Shown: piece by piece, positions 24,170-37,097 of the stretch | How positions within the stretch are numbered: the stretch's first letter is position 1 | How the letters are laid out: each line of letters begins with the position of its first letter | Source: Favolaschia claudopus | Taxonomy: Eukaryota > Basidiomycota > Agaricomycetes > Agaricales > Mycenaceae | Assembly (NCBI GenBank): GCA_037176885.1 | Contig: JAWWNJ010000115.1 | Location: 741,863 to 805,862 of the forward strand | DNA length: 64,000 bases | Direction of reading: 5' to 3' | Notes under the pieces: generated by a model | The model's database searches: none | Seen by the model: only the letters and a program-made list of their open reading frames with translations | What the model was told of the DNA's origin: nothing | Made by a program: the position numbers and the translations under genes

Positions 24170-26110
24170 GACTTCACTCGATACTCGGCATTTCCCGACA
24201 AACCGATCATCGCCGATGATCAATCACGCTGCCGTCATAAATTCTCTTAGCTTCCGCTACCACCACCAAACCACCACCGACGACTTCGTCCAACCACCAT
24301 CCGCAACAACGCCCCCTTCCGCCGTGCGCTATCGCATTGAACCGCCGACACATCTCTCGGCGCCGCCTACTACCTAGTTTGGACCGCTACTCCGCCCTTT
24401 CTCTGTCACTAACACCGCTGATCCGCCAACAACTCAGAGTCGCGCGTCTCAGTCATCAGTTCCGAGTCATCCCTCCTCCCCGCCCTCCCCCTTCATTCTT
24501 AATATAACCATTCCTTACTCAGGTCAGTTCCAACTCAGCTCCCCTCCTACTCAATACACCTAAAACTAACCTAGACTTCCTATGCTTCCCGCGCACACCT
24601 CACTCGCGCGCCCTTCCTTTCCGCAGCCTCAGCGTACGTGCTGCGCCGCAACTCTTTATTGAAACTCGCGACCTCGTCCCCACGGCGACCGAAATAGTCT
24701 TTCTCGCGCAAATCTCTGGGATTTTGTTTAGGAATAGATAATCTAGGTGTGTTTGCACAATCCTTCTCTTGCTCTCCTCCCATTTCTTCCCCAACCTATT
24801 TCGCCCCGTTTCCACCCTCTTAACGCTTTACTACACCCTTTTTATATGGGTTTGATTGACTTGCTCCGTTCGCTTATCAATTGCCCAAGTTCTTCGCCTC
24901 AGCCCGCTGGTCTTCGTCTCGCCAGGGAACGGAGATTTTTCCATATCTATGAGCACCATGTATGCATTTAATTGTTGATCTCTAGCATGGAGGGAAATAT
25001 GGGTTTGGATGCGGCCACCAGTGTTATCGGTGCGTCATATTTTCATCCTTTTTCCCACCTCCGTCTCCTCCCTCCCCTCCCTCTTCTGGCATTGCCTTCC
25101 TCACAACCTATAATCAATGCCTATCCTATTCTCCCTCCCATTTCGCTTGCGCTAGGCGGTGCGGAGGCTTTGCTGGAACTTTTGGTCGATCTGACTGCTG
25201 CTGATTCCTGGTTCACATCCAGATTCCCTCTGCTATAACGGTGACTCGTGATACTCGGCAACATTCCCGCTTCTTCGGTTTTATAATTCGTCCTTTCCTT
25301 CTTCGCTCATTCATGCCTTATTTTCCCTATAGATTCTCATGGACCTCTCCCACCTTGCATCTGAACAGCAGTCAGAGCGACGGTAAATGCACATGCTCCC
25401 AGGATATATTGAAGCGGAAAATTTCGCGTCCACTTAGGTCAGTTTCTCTCGATTGTCTCGATTACTTACCTGCGCTGACAATCCGACTCCCGTTCACGTT
25501 GTCGTCTTCATATTCCTGTCCATCTTTCTTCTTGCACTGTTCCCTCCTTCATCGCTATTCATCCCTTTCAGCATCATCTCAGCCTCCATCCATTGACCCT
25601 AATCGAGGACCACCGCAAGACGACCGCCTGTTTCATCTTTTAGCGCCTGCGCAGCCACCTCGGCGCTTCGGATTACGTACCCTTCTCTGGAGCAAGGTAC
25701 GTAACTACAGTATTCATCGCTCAAATTTCTAACCGCAATTCAGTTGAGGAGAACAAGCACAGGCGGAGGGATATTCCTCCGATAGAACGGTTCCACCTTT
25801 CCCTCCTTCAATTCAATATCACCCCCAATTTGTTTTGCTCTTAAATTCTGTCTCTTTACCATACAGGCAGGCTTAAAAAGATTGGCACAATGAATTAAGA
25901 GGTGAGCTTCGATTCTGTCAAATCTGGAGTCAAGCTTACCTGTCTTCCATACTACCGCGCTAGACGAATTAATGTAGGTGAGTCAAGTTACGGTTCCCTG
26001 GGAGTTGCGCGCTATTCCCGGGAAGAATTTCATCCTCGCAGCGTATGTCGCATATATTTTTCTTTGTTCATTGGTTCTGAGGTCAATCATAGCCATAATT
26101 TCCACCCTCT
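24170..26110 (+). repeat. R repeat, copy 3 (diverged)
   Basis: Block b is recognisable at about 24190-24262 (CCGATCATCGCCGATGATCA), block c as CTAAAACTAACCTAGACTTC at about 24550, block d as GGAATAGATAATCTAGGTG at about 24731, and the CCCGGG double module at about 25993-26030. The interval between is more diverged than in copies 1 and 2. Confidence 0.55.
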
Positions 26111-29100
26111 GTTCGTCTTCAAGAGGTTGTAAAGTAAGCACTTGAAATCTGACTTGTTGTCTCATCTGTTATCGTCTCGTACTTACTCACATTTCCGCAT
26201 CGTCGGCTGCCCAATTTGCTTTGTGGCTTATTGCCTTCCATCTCATCCCCCCTGTCTTTTCGACGTCTGATTCAAATGATGCGTTCTTTCATTCTGGCCA
26301 TTCCTTTCTATCTGAATCATTTCTTCCGCAGCTGAATTCACCTCACTGATCTAGCATGGTTTTGACTTGAACTTAAGAGTAGCCGCCTGTTGTCAATTCT
26401 ACGCCGTTATCGCTACGCCGCTGACCGCCGAACATTCTTTCGCACTCAAGTGAGATCTGGGCGTACATTTCCTCGATATTTGCCTCCGCCGACTAAACTT
26501 AGGATTCTTCTGCAACCCGCTTCAAAGGAAATTCAATAGATCTTCAAGCGTGACAATAAGTTGGCATTCATGATGCCCGAGGTAATCGTGAGTCGACTCA
26601 GTTCTTGCTTTCGTTGCCAAGCTAATGCATTTGGTAATCACCCTAAGAGCGCGTTTCATTCGTTCGCGTTCTAGAATCCCCTTGCAACGTATTGCAAGAA
26701 GCAAATTCCGACCCTCTGCCAATGAGGTGAGCTTCTTTATTTCTCGTTTATCTTGTTTCCAGGTTCAAAACAATCTTCCCTTTACTTCCCACATTCTCGA
26801 GTCAGAGTCAATCACCTCACTTTGTATCAAGGGAATCGATTGGACTCGCACTGGAGTGGAGTTAAATTTGGTGTCAATGGCAGGTGTGCTAGGATGCTAT
26901 AACACGGTAAGTCTTCCATCCGCGATACCTCTGGTCTCATCGCGCACTTTCCTCTCTCTCTATTCCGGTCTTGTCTTTCATCGCCCATGATGCTACCCAT
27001 GACTCATCGGGTACCCGTTCTGAGCCCCCTATCTCCCTACCCTGGCATGGTAGATCGAGTCGAGCTTGTGTTGTTAACAGTTCAATCCGACCTATTTAGC
27101 GCTTGCGCAGCCACCTCGGCGCTTCGGCGAGCCGAGTCCGCATTACGTACCCAGCTTCAGAGGATGGTACGTAACGAGTTCTCTTTCCTTCGCACCATTC
27201 AGTTGACTGTCCTATCCAAGTTTCAGTTCTCTTGACTTAACTTTCTGCTGTACTCGAGCAAGCCGTTCAACGATGTAAGTTTACCCGAGGTCATTTCAGG
27301 GTTTGATCTCACGATTCATCCAATCCAGTCTTACCCTGTCGGCGAGTTCCTTGATCAAGGTGTGAAATTGGTTGTAATGCTCCGTTGTTCGTTCTTCCTA
27401 CAGTTCAAATTACTCGAGCGCAACTAATGAATTAACCAACCAATCCACCTGCGTTCGTTTTGTTTGTTTGGTGTTTTAGATCTCAGGTGAATGACATTTA
27501 CTCAATTTCCGATTCACAATTTTCATTCAGTTTCGGTGCAGAAGTCGCATGGTTGTCTTGTGTCGAGCATGTCGGCTTCACTCGTGGATGAGTTAAAGTG
27601 AGGCGCCATGTTACTGCAGTGTGTTGAGTTCAAGGGGAGTCTTTATTTCCCGTGCTGGGGTATGTGAGCACCCTCGCACCCTCGTTCTTCCCTTCTCAAT
27701 TTGACTCACCTTAGACGTATTATAGTCCGGCCTAGTCCATCGCTCCACTCCAGGCACTACTGCAAAGAATGTAGTACTTGAAATTTCTCACATTGTCTGT
27801 GACTTGACTGTTCTCAAACTCGATACCGTCTGCGATTGAAAAGATCTGATATGTGAATTCAAGAAGTGAGCTTCGATTCTATCAATTCGGTGGCAAACTT
27901 ACGTTCCTTTCATATTCCAGCGTTGGACGAAACAATAGAGGCGAATCAAGTTAAGTCTTCCATATAGGTGCATTCAATTTCGACTTCTTTGGACGCCGCC
28001 GTCCTCTCCAAGCCAATTCTTGCTGCGTATGGTGCGTCATGCTGTCGTGGCGATCCTCAAGTAACCTCTCTTGATGAATTTCCAGTACACTATCGTACTG
28101 TCCATATTGAGTGCAGGTGATTTCACCTTATCTTGACGCTGTCTGCATTTGACCCATTCACTGAGTGTCTACTTCATCTTGCAGTTCACTCCGAGGTGAA
28201 GTTGGCGGGGTTTCATTGTCTCTATTCGTTTGTTCAAGCGCGTTGACTTGCGGCAACAGCCTCTCCACCTCGAAACGACGGCGAGTCAATGAGTTCGGTT
28301 GCGCTTCTCGTCATCGCTGAGTCTGCCCTTACGTCGATCCTTTGTTCGTTCGCATTCTCAAGGTTGATTCACCTGGAATTTCCTCTTCTTTGTTCAACTC
28401 ATTTCTTTCTGAATTTCAAGATTTCTATAGACCCCATTGTCCGAGTCTGTCAACAGCATCGTCTTTTCAACTCAAAGAGATTCATTTGGGCAGTTCATGT
28501 CAGCGAATTTGGATGCACGGTGGGTTGTTTCTAACTGTTTCCCTCCATTTTGAGCTGACTTCTTTTACTTGCTTCAAGTCTCTCGACTTCAAGCCTTCGT
28601 TTCCCTGTTTTCCGTTCGTTACAGGGTGATGGTATAACTCGAATTCTGGGAGAGTAGCAAGCAATCCTATTCGCTCAAATACACGCAGAGTATGTTCGCA
28701 TCGCGGGTACTTATTACAAAATAAAAAGTCTACAACGAGATCTATGGCCTTTGTACGCCACACCGCGTGCACGACGACATCAAGCAACTTGAACTGTTGA
28801 AGCTACAGGCTCGGTTCGTCGACAGAGGGAAGCGAGTTCCCTCAGGGAAATATACTCATACTACATATACATTGGCTGCTCCCTTCTACTACAAGGGTAT
28901 GCAAGTGAGCGTCACTTCCTTCCTTCAATTGAGTGTGAAATAGATGAACTACGGGTCCATGACTCGGACATACGATTGAAATCCCCGGGAAAATAGTGAA
29001 TTTCCCGGGAGAATTTGCTCTAATCATTGAATCTTAATCCCTACCTCAAGATTGCCCTCCTCGCTTCGATCTCTCTCTCATTCAACCGTTTTTGCGGCAT

Positions 29101-29900
29101 TCATCGAGAGCGTGTTAGCATGGCTTCGGATGACAGGCACCGCCACAGTGACGCCATCTGATCTACTTACAGTAACGCTTGCCTTCTTCCTTCATCCTCA
29201 CGCTTGCAGCGGCTTGCTTCGCACCTCGTTGCTCGCCAACAATCTTACTCATTTCAATTCAAGCACCCGCTTTGACTTCGTGTCAGGCGACAGGTAGACT
29301 TCGAGTCCCTGCTCGACGTTCGACTTCGCGTCGCGTCTTGAATCTGTATTGCGTCGCTGTCCACGGAGATTGACGCGCACCGTTTCTCCTCAATCAGCTT
29401 GACGAGGTCAGCGCTCCCACTGCATATTGAGCCTACTTGCTCTCTCCTTGCTTCACGACTTCCAAACCAAGGCTCAACACTATATCTTATCTACAGCTGC
29501 AAATCATTTCAGCGGCTTCGCAGCTTCACCGTCCTCAGCGCTGGTCAATATTATCGTTGATAACCTACGGTACGTTCGCTGCTTGTAAGCACTTTCAAAT
29601 TCTTCTACTTATCGGCACGACAGACTCATAACTTCAAGGTATCTTGTCTCAATCCCAAATTAGTGTGTCTATTACAAGATAGATTACGGACCGCAGTATT
29701 TTTTAACTTGATCTAGGAATTAGCAGCATCGTTGGGACCGTGCAATCCGAAAGACCGTCCTACTTGTGAGGCTTTTCATTCCTTAAGTTTCCCGACGCAG
29801 GTCAGTTTTCTTCCTGCTGGTCACCCAGATGGCGCGTAAACAATATATTCACGATGATACACAGGTCCACCGCATTGTCTGACCCTCACATTGCAGGAAC
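25620..29900 (+). repeat. chain of duplicated, intron-like fragments
   Basis: Two pairs of paralogous segments stand out. GCGCAGCCACCTCGGCGCTT with a following GGTACGTAAC occurs at about 25650 and again at about 27105. GTGAGCTTCGATTCTRTCAA occurs at about 25902 and about 27867, each followed by a GTTGGACGA- or CTAGACGAA-type block. Many short GTRAGT...YAG intervals occur, sometimes with AG directly followed by GTGAGT (about 25975). No open frame longer than a short fragment is conserved. A CCCGGG double module lies at 28980-29020. Confidence 0.5.
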
Positions 29901-30026
29901 GCGAGCCTCTTGCCCCCGGTACGTTTCAATCTTCGCCCCACTTTTTTTTTTTTGAGATTGAAACTCCGTTGACAGCAAGCTTCTTTTCTTCTTTGTCTTT
30001 CTACTCGCTTCCTCTCGGCTGCAAAG

Positions 30027-33000
30027 ATGAGGTTCGTGGCTTACATATCCTGTTTGGTACTGTCTCACCTCCATTTAGCGGATCTAAAACAACCCAGCCC
30101 TGGTATTGCGACGACCCGAATTGCAAGCGCGAGGTTACGCAAGAGAGAAGATATCACCACCGCCTCGCTCACCAGAAAACTACCGACGTCGCGTACCCCA
30201 ACGAAAAACCACAAACGTTCACTCGGACTCTTGGGAAGTTTTCCTGCAAACGGTGCGATTTTACGCCGTGCGAAGACCCCGCTCGACTGGGAGACCACAT
30301 CCGCGGTTGCATGGCTCTCGACCCCGTGCTTATCTCGCAGCATCCGGATCCCCCCTCCGAACCTATGGAATATATACGCCAGTCCACGGAGGAACTTGCC
30401 CATCCGCATTCCCCAATCCCTGGTATTGGTAATCGCCGTCCATCCTTCCCAACTGCGCGTACAGCGCGCCCTCCTCCCCGCCCCAATCTTGCTCGCTTCC
30501 CAGTCATTGACCCGCAAAACTACCTTCGCATTCCCGAACCAACAACGATAACCACTCACGAAACAATTCCACTGCGCTCTTATAGCATAGTAATCAACAC
30601 TGAACTCGGCATTATTATTTGTGTGAATTGCGGCAAATCTGTCACGGCGCGGGGTGTTGTTGAGCATATACGCGGGCATGCAGGAGCAGTCGTCGACGTT
30701 CCGTCCAATCTTGGCGCAACCCTGGAGGAAACCTTCAACCTCACTCACTGGAAGGATGTCCCCTTCCCGCGCGGCATTCGGGCCCCACTTTATGGTCTGC
30801 TCATTTACCCGAATCCCTTTTTCTTCTGCGGTCGATGCGGCCACGGCTATGGCAGCGAATCGTCGCTTGGCACGCATCAGTCCTCTCCCGAATGCCCCCG
30901 CGTTGACGACGAACGCAATGAATGCTTTCTTGCGTATGGCCAGGCGTTTGCGTTCACCACATCCAAGTTTGCTGTTGATATCGAAGCCTTGATTCGTCGG
31001 GACGCCTCTGACTTTGATGCCGCACATCTGTACACGACAACTTTTGCCCCTCCCCCTGATTACTCGCGCCTCCCGGTCTCTCTTCCCGTCAATACACAGG
31101 ACCTCGACCAGTTCTTTCATCGCGAGGGCTGGATCGAGCATCTGGCTGGTCTGACGCCCGTTGCGATCAATGAGTTGACCTCCGTTCCAAAAGACAATGC
31201 TCACCCCTACATCCAACTCCTCCGCGATATCATATTCGGCTACTTAAGCGAAATTGGAACGTATATCAAGAGGCATTCGTCACATGGTCTCATGCGCAGA
31301 ATGGCGCAAGTCACAGAGTGAGTTGAAACCTTCTTTTCAACGAATCGTTCTAACTTCGCCTTCTAGCATTGAATTCGACCAAGAGTTCCGAGCGTTGAAG
31401 GATAAAACTTACAAGGACTATGGTCGCGAGCTGGTACGCCTGCTCTACAACTGTATCGAGCAGGCGCGTGGCAACGCTGAACGCAACTACTATCCACTCA
31501 CCCCTGCTCAAACGACTTCCCTTCTCGACCTTCACCGCACGCTAATTACACCTCACTGTTCACCGGAAATTGCGACCCCTCACATTCACCACACTCTTTT
31601 CGAGCTCTTCACTCAGATGAAAGAGCACGGCGCCGTCTCCAATTTCGACCTGACGGTGATTTCATATTTGGTGGTGCGATCGATGGGGGAATCAGAATGG
31701 ATTAAGACGAGTGAGATCGGGAGGGTCGTCGCGAAGCTGATGTGGAATACGCGCGGAGTGGTGTTGTATGAGATGCAGAGCGTCATGGAGAAAGAAAGGC
31801 TCTCGACAGCAGAGTTAGTTCTTATTGTTAATCAATTTCGCATTTACTGATTTTTCGATTAGTGCCTATCAGCGGTTCAAAGTCTTTCTCATTGATGGTC
31901 AAGACTCTGTCTTCACGTACCTCTTCAACACAGCGACACTCATCAAAAGCATTCGTGGAGAGGAGTACGGCGAAGCAAGATCTTGGATCAGCGACGACTT
32001 GGGTCGTCAGCTTACATTTGGCACCCACGTTATCAACCTCGATGGCTTTCTTGCGGTAAAGAACGGACTCACCCGCGAATACGACAGGATAATCAATGAA
32101 GAGATTTTCTTCAACGAAGCTATCCCGGCCTGGTTCACCCGTGAATTCGACATCGCCACCATGGTCGACGACCCGCGCAACAATACCGCGGGCTACTCAT
32201 TCATCGACCACCCTCAGAACGGGCTCACAAAAATGTTCACGCTTTACGGCGAATGGCTTTTGTCCTCCCCACACCGCGCTGCCGAATTCGCTGACTTCAT
32301 AGACGGGGAAATTGTGTGGAAGTCAGCCCCGTGCTACGCTCTGTTGAAGAGCTTCTCGAACCTTCGTCGTATTCTCTGCACCCGCAAGATCATCGACGTC
32401 GGCCCGTCTGTCCGCGCCACCGAGATATCGCGTGACCTCTTGCGCAATGTTTCTGGCGCGTCGATGCGCAGTCTCCTCATCCTCTTCCACAACCTCTGTA
32501 TCGTTGGAGTACAGGACAAGACTTCGCATCGCATCTTGAAGAAGCGATTCACCCCCGGCGCGGAAGCCTCTGACACTGCGCAAGTTCATATCGCCAACCT
32601 TGTTTTCTTCCGGCGCTTCGAGTCGGACTTGATTCGAGTCTTTCGAGGGGACGTTGATGCGAACCGATATAATATGTATATGTGGCCGGATCTCAAGGAC
32701 AACCTCGACGGCGAGACAATCAGCGAGGATCTCGGCGACGCGACGGAGGAGTACCTCGGAACTCGGCTTCAAATTCTTGAATATCGCCATGTTACGTCCG
32801 CTTTTTTGCGATATCATTTCGAAGGCGAAGAAGATATCAATAGTGACAAGTTCTACGATCTTCTATCCAATCACAGCACCAGGACGTCCGAGCAACGGTA
32901 CGGTATTAGCCGTGATACGCTGGCCAACGCTCCGATGCACCACGTCAAAGGCTGCTTGAAGGCAACGATTCGATGGCAGCACCTCACCAACCTCGACCGC

Positions 33001-36000
33001 GGCAAGCCTTTATCACTCAAAATCGGAGCAACCATGAAGGTGCTCATCCCCGAACTCGCAGGCCAACCGCGCGAAGCGACAACGACCGGTAAACTATATA
33101 AATTACTATCATCGAAAACATTTCACTGACACTTCTCAGACTCTCTTTCCCGCGACGAGATCGAAGGAATAATCAACCACGCTCTCGACGCGCGGTCTGT
33201 CAGAGATGAAGATCGACTCACGACGATTCTTGCCCAAGGACTCGCCCCTCTCACCGCCATGCTTTCAGCTCGATTTCCTCCCCCTCTTCCCTCTGCTCTC
33301 CCATCGGCCACCTCCGTTCTTGTGGACGTTTCTCGCCTCCGCCTTCTCCGCGAATTCCTGAAGGACAACACTGCACAGTTCCGCTCTCCCCAACAGGGCG
33401 AATTGATGGAAAAGATGATAGCGCGCCAGTCTCACACCTTGGCCATCGTTCCATGCGACTTCGGCAAGTCCTTGGTTGCGATGGCCGTCGCGGGTACGAT
33501 AGAATCTCATCTTATCACGGTATGGATCCTCGTCCTTAGCGGACTGGGACGAGACTTGTTGCGTCGCGCCGCAGCGCATGGCTTGCGTATTCATGTGTGG
33601 GATATCAACAAAGCTCCCGACGAGTCTGCGCAGATCTGCTTCGTATCAATCGAACTTGCAACTAGCGAAAGGTTTTACGAGTAAGCTGATTTCTGATCCT
33701 TTTTTCATTGCGTTAATTACCCACAGATATCTGATCAACCTAAATTCTCGCGGGCGCCTCTCTCGGCTCATTATCGACGAAATTCACATGCTGATGACGG
33801 CGTACAGTTTTCGAGAACCCATGCGGAGAATAATTGATGTTTTAAAGCTCAAAATCCATGTCACAGGCCTCACAGCGACCCTCCCTCCGCAACTACTCCC
33901 TGACTTCTATGAAATCACGGGTATAAATAATTGGGACGTCCTCCGCCTGCCGACACAACGCCCCAATATCCAGCACGGAGTAGTTATTCGACCACGCGCG
34001 ACGTATCGCCAAGATCTAGTGGACTACGTGACAAAGCGCATCAAGCACATTTACTCGAAGGAGGACAGAGCGATGGTCTTCTGTCGTACAAAACAGGCCG
34101 CCAAAGAAATTGCCGCCCTCTTCGGTCTCGACCCGTATACGAGCGACACCCCACAAGCCAATCGCAAGGCTATTTTTGACGATTGGGTCAACGGAGTGAC
34201 TCAGGTCATCATCTGCACCTCCATTCTCGGCGTCGGCGTCGACCAACCCGTCCTTGACGTCGTCCATGCAGATTTCCCTTGGGAGTTCTTCGCCGCCATC
34301 CAGGAGGCGGGTCGCGGCGGACGGAATGGACGGCATGCTCGGGCCATTATGTTTCTTCCCGAGGGACAAAAGCCATTTCCCTTCGATCCAGCCAAGCCGT
34401 TCGGCCAGGATCTGCTTATTCCTTGGGCGTACGACGTCGATGAATGCCGGCGGTTGCAGTTTTCTCTCTTCTTTGACGGCACAGCAGTGACGTGCATGAC
34501 CCTAACCGGCGCCGCCCTGTGCGACAACTGTCTAGAAAAAGTCAACGACGACACCCGCTCTGCTCCGATGCCGCCAATCCCTACACCGATTCTGAAAAGC
34601 AAAACCATTGAATCATCCGCCCGCCCTTCTTCCGCCATCGTAAAAGCGGGGTTATCCGCTGACGCCGAGTACAACAATCGCAGTATCTCTCAAGCTCCCC
34701 CTCCGATAACACCCGCTGGTTCTAGGTAAGTTTTTGTCCTATATGTTTCGAATATCGATGACTCTAACCGCCTACTAAGTGCTCCACTAGTTGGGTTACA
34801 TCTCCCATTGCCCAAGTAAGTCTTTCATGCCCTTCCTCGCTTGCATCTGATCGTCTTTTACATCGACTTAGATCTACTCCCTCCGCACCTGTGACAGCGC
34901 CCCTTAGACAGTATGTATGTCCTACATCCTTGTCACTGAGCTCATCTTGTTCAGATCTATGCCAACACCTCCCTCGGCGTCGTAAGTCCCTGGTTTCACC
35001 TGCCCGAATTTTCCCCAATATTTCCTAGTCGCATTCCCGCACCGCCTGCTCGAACGTTCTTAGCAAGCAGCACGACGTCCAACAACAAGTGTGTTCCATT
35101 TGCGCGCTGATTTTCAGCAATCACTAACTTTGCACAGCGCTGAAGACGAGGATGGCCCCGAGATTTTCGGACTTCATCCAGAAACACGATCCGTAGTCCG
35201 CCCACCGTCTCCACCTCCTCAACAAACACAAATTGACGACAGTTGGGACGTAATGGCCCCAAAAAATCTGAATAGATCCCGGTGAGTCCTTCGGCTGTTC
35301 TGTTTCCGAGTCTGCGATTAATCTAAATTCTCAAACAGAGCTCGAGCTTCCGATATGTAAGCTGTCTCCGTTAAGAAAACCCGTGAAGAGAAAGCAACTG
35401 ACTGTGAATCAATTAGGCCGAATCAGCAGCCTAGGTACATTTTTTACATCGAACGTTTGATTCTTTTGCACTGACCAAACAAAAAAAGCAATCCAGCAAC
35501 GAAGTCGAGCGGGATCAGCTTGTATGTGTCATTCTAGCCTTCAAACACGCACTCTCTCTAACCCTTCTTCATCAGGGCTCCGATACGCGCAACTACAACT
35601 CGCGCACCAACAGTTGGGATGCCCATCCAACTGGGCGCTGCTACTTCCCAGCTGTCCCTTGACATGGCGTATGAGCGTATCAAAACAATCACGAAGGCAC
35701 TGGAAGCGATACGACTCGGATGTCCCGCGTGCTGGGGCCGTGGCTTTGATGACTGGGCCATGCACACGCCCGTCACCTGCAATAAAGACTGCTGTTCGGC
35801 AAAGGATTCCTTCTGGGACAGCTGGCACCCCGGAGCTGCTCGCGGTCTAGAAAGTTATTGCTGGCCATGTTGTATGCCTCAGGTATGTTCGAGTTTTTCT
35901 TCTTCTTCTTGCATGCGTTTGCTCACCCTGAGCTCAGGGCAGGAATGCACAGAACAAAAGACTTCACAAATGGGTGGACGACCAGCAACTTTGCCCTAAC

Positions 36001-36198
36001 CGCTATGTCATACAGGCAGCCATCTACGCTTGGGCGACAAAGCGGGAGACCGAGGATGCTGAGGTTGTCGATTTTGTTCCTGCAGCAAAACTCACTGATT
36101 TCACTACATTTTGGACGTGGTGCAAAGAACCTGACACCGAATTTCCGCCTCTTCGCAATTTCCATAGAGTTTTCTCCCTGCTTGCCGCCGCTAGATAA
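30027..36198 (+). CDS. telomere-linked RecQ-type helicase TLH1, 1799 aa, 16 exons
   Basis: Exons: 30027-30031, 30079-31317, 31367-31813, 31863-33088, 33140-33680, 33727-34725, 34780-34815, 34872-34910, 34955-34981, 35029-35088, 35138-35281, 35339-35356, 35417-35434, 35489-35521, 35576-35882, 35938-36198; 5400 nt, all phases matching. The N-terminus has Cys/His fingers (WYCDDPNCK...HHRLAH; FSCKRCDF; ICVNCGK...HIRGH; FFCGRCGHGYG). Helicase motifs follow: I VPCDFGKS (about 1076-1083, unusual), II IIDEIH (1168-1173), III LTATLPP, IV AMVFCRTK, V ICTSILGVGVDQP, VI QEAGRGGRNG. A Cys-rich C-terminal domain (CPACW...CNKDCC...YCWPCC) is shared with TLH2. The family is known at basidiomycete chromosome ends (compare Ustilago UTAS and fission-yeast TLH helicases). 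The copy is intact but interior. The 5-nt first exon (ATGAG) gives the clean start MSGSKTTQPW. Confidence 0.85.
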
Positions 36199-36240
36199 CT
36201 ATTGTAGTATTTACAGTCTACAGAACACAAAATTCTTGAG

Positions 36241-37097
36241 CTATCTACGCATAGTATGCATTCTAACTTTCTTCCTTGGGGACACAGGAAGAATCGGTTG
36301 CTCCTCTTGTTTCGCTACCAACAAATTCCTTACATCCTCCATCTCGACGTCTTCATCGTCACCGGTAAGGTCAATGATATGTGCACCGCGCGGTGGAGAC
36401 TCCCCCCGCCTCCGCTTACGATCTCCTTTCGATTTTTCTTTCGGAAGGGGCGCAGGCCGGATACGAGGGCGGGGCGAATACGGCGATGGCGGAGATGGTT
36501 TGCGCAGAATCGGATCGTTGATGGACGACTCTTGATTTGAAAAATCAAAGACCTCCGATGCCGCAACAACATGGCCGGTCTTAGGTGAGACTGCAACGCC
36601 GCTCAGTCAGATTGTAAGGGAAAGCCAAAAATTACTCACTAGCAACAGCATAATCTTGGTAGCAGAAATGCTCAGCTCCTCCGCGAACAACCTCAAAGAC
36701 CAACTCTTGCACAACCACCTTTGCGGCGATGGGATAAAACCTGATGTAGAACTCATGAATGCTCACGCGAAGATCGTTCCGATACCACCTAATTTCATCA
36801 TTCAGATATCGAAACATAAGGGAAATACTTGAACTCACCGCTTGATATAAACTTCGTCTTCAACAGATTCAACAACGCAGAAATTCGCTGCTTCGAGACC
36901 TTGAGCAATAGTACCGCCGTACTCGACTAAACTCATCACTAAACGAGCAGCATCCGAAATTATTACCTACGAAAAAGACGCCGGAAGTATGGCGGCACAT
37001 TCGGACTGAATAACGCCTCTACCCACCATTAATATTGTTCAGGAGATTTCACAATAATTGCTGGCGACTCACGAGTATCGCTAAAGGGAAAGGCCAT
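36241..37097 (-). CDS. 223-aa nuclear-type protein with a SUMO-interaction motif
   Basis: Four exons (minus): 37097-37053, 36966-36839, 36788-36640, 36590-36241 (672 nt, phases matching). Exon 1 (MAFPFSDTRESPAII) relies on a weak GTGAAA donor, so the first 15 residues are less certain. The N-terminal half is a folded-looking domain of unknown type (LVEYGGTIAQGLEAANFCVV, WYRNDLRVSIHEFY). The C-terminal half is proline- and basic-rich (KGDRKRRRGE) followed by HIIDLTGDDEDVEM, a textbook SUMO-interaction motif (hydrophobic core plus acidic tail). It ends with SPRKKVRM, a possible nuclear localisation signal. Its stop is 42 bp from that of TLH1, tail to tail. A role in chromatin or SUMO-linked telomere biology is inference from motif and position only. 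Confidence 0.6.

Noticed and set aside
30065..31216. 383-codon minus-strand frame
   Set aside because: It lies opposite TLH1 exon 2, whose zinc-finger pattern and in-frame splice joins are convincing. The minus frame has no motif and is a shadow of it.
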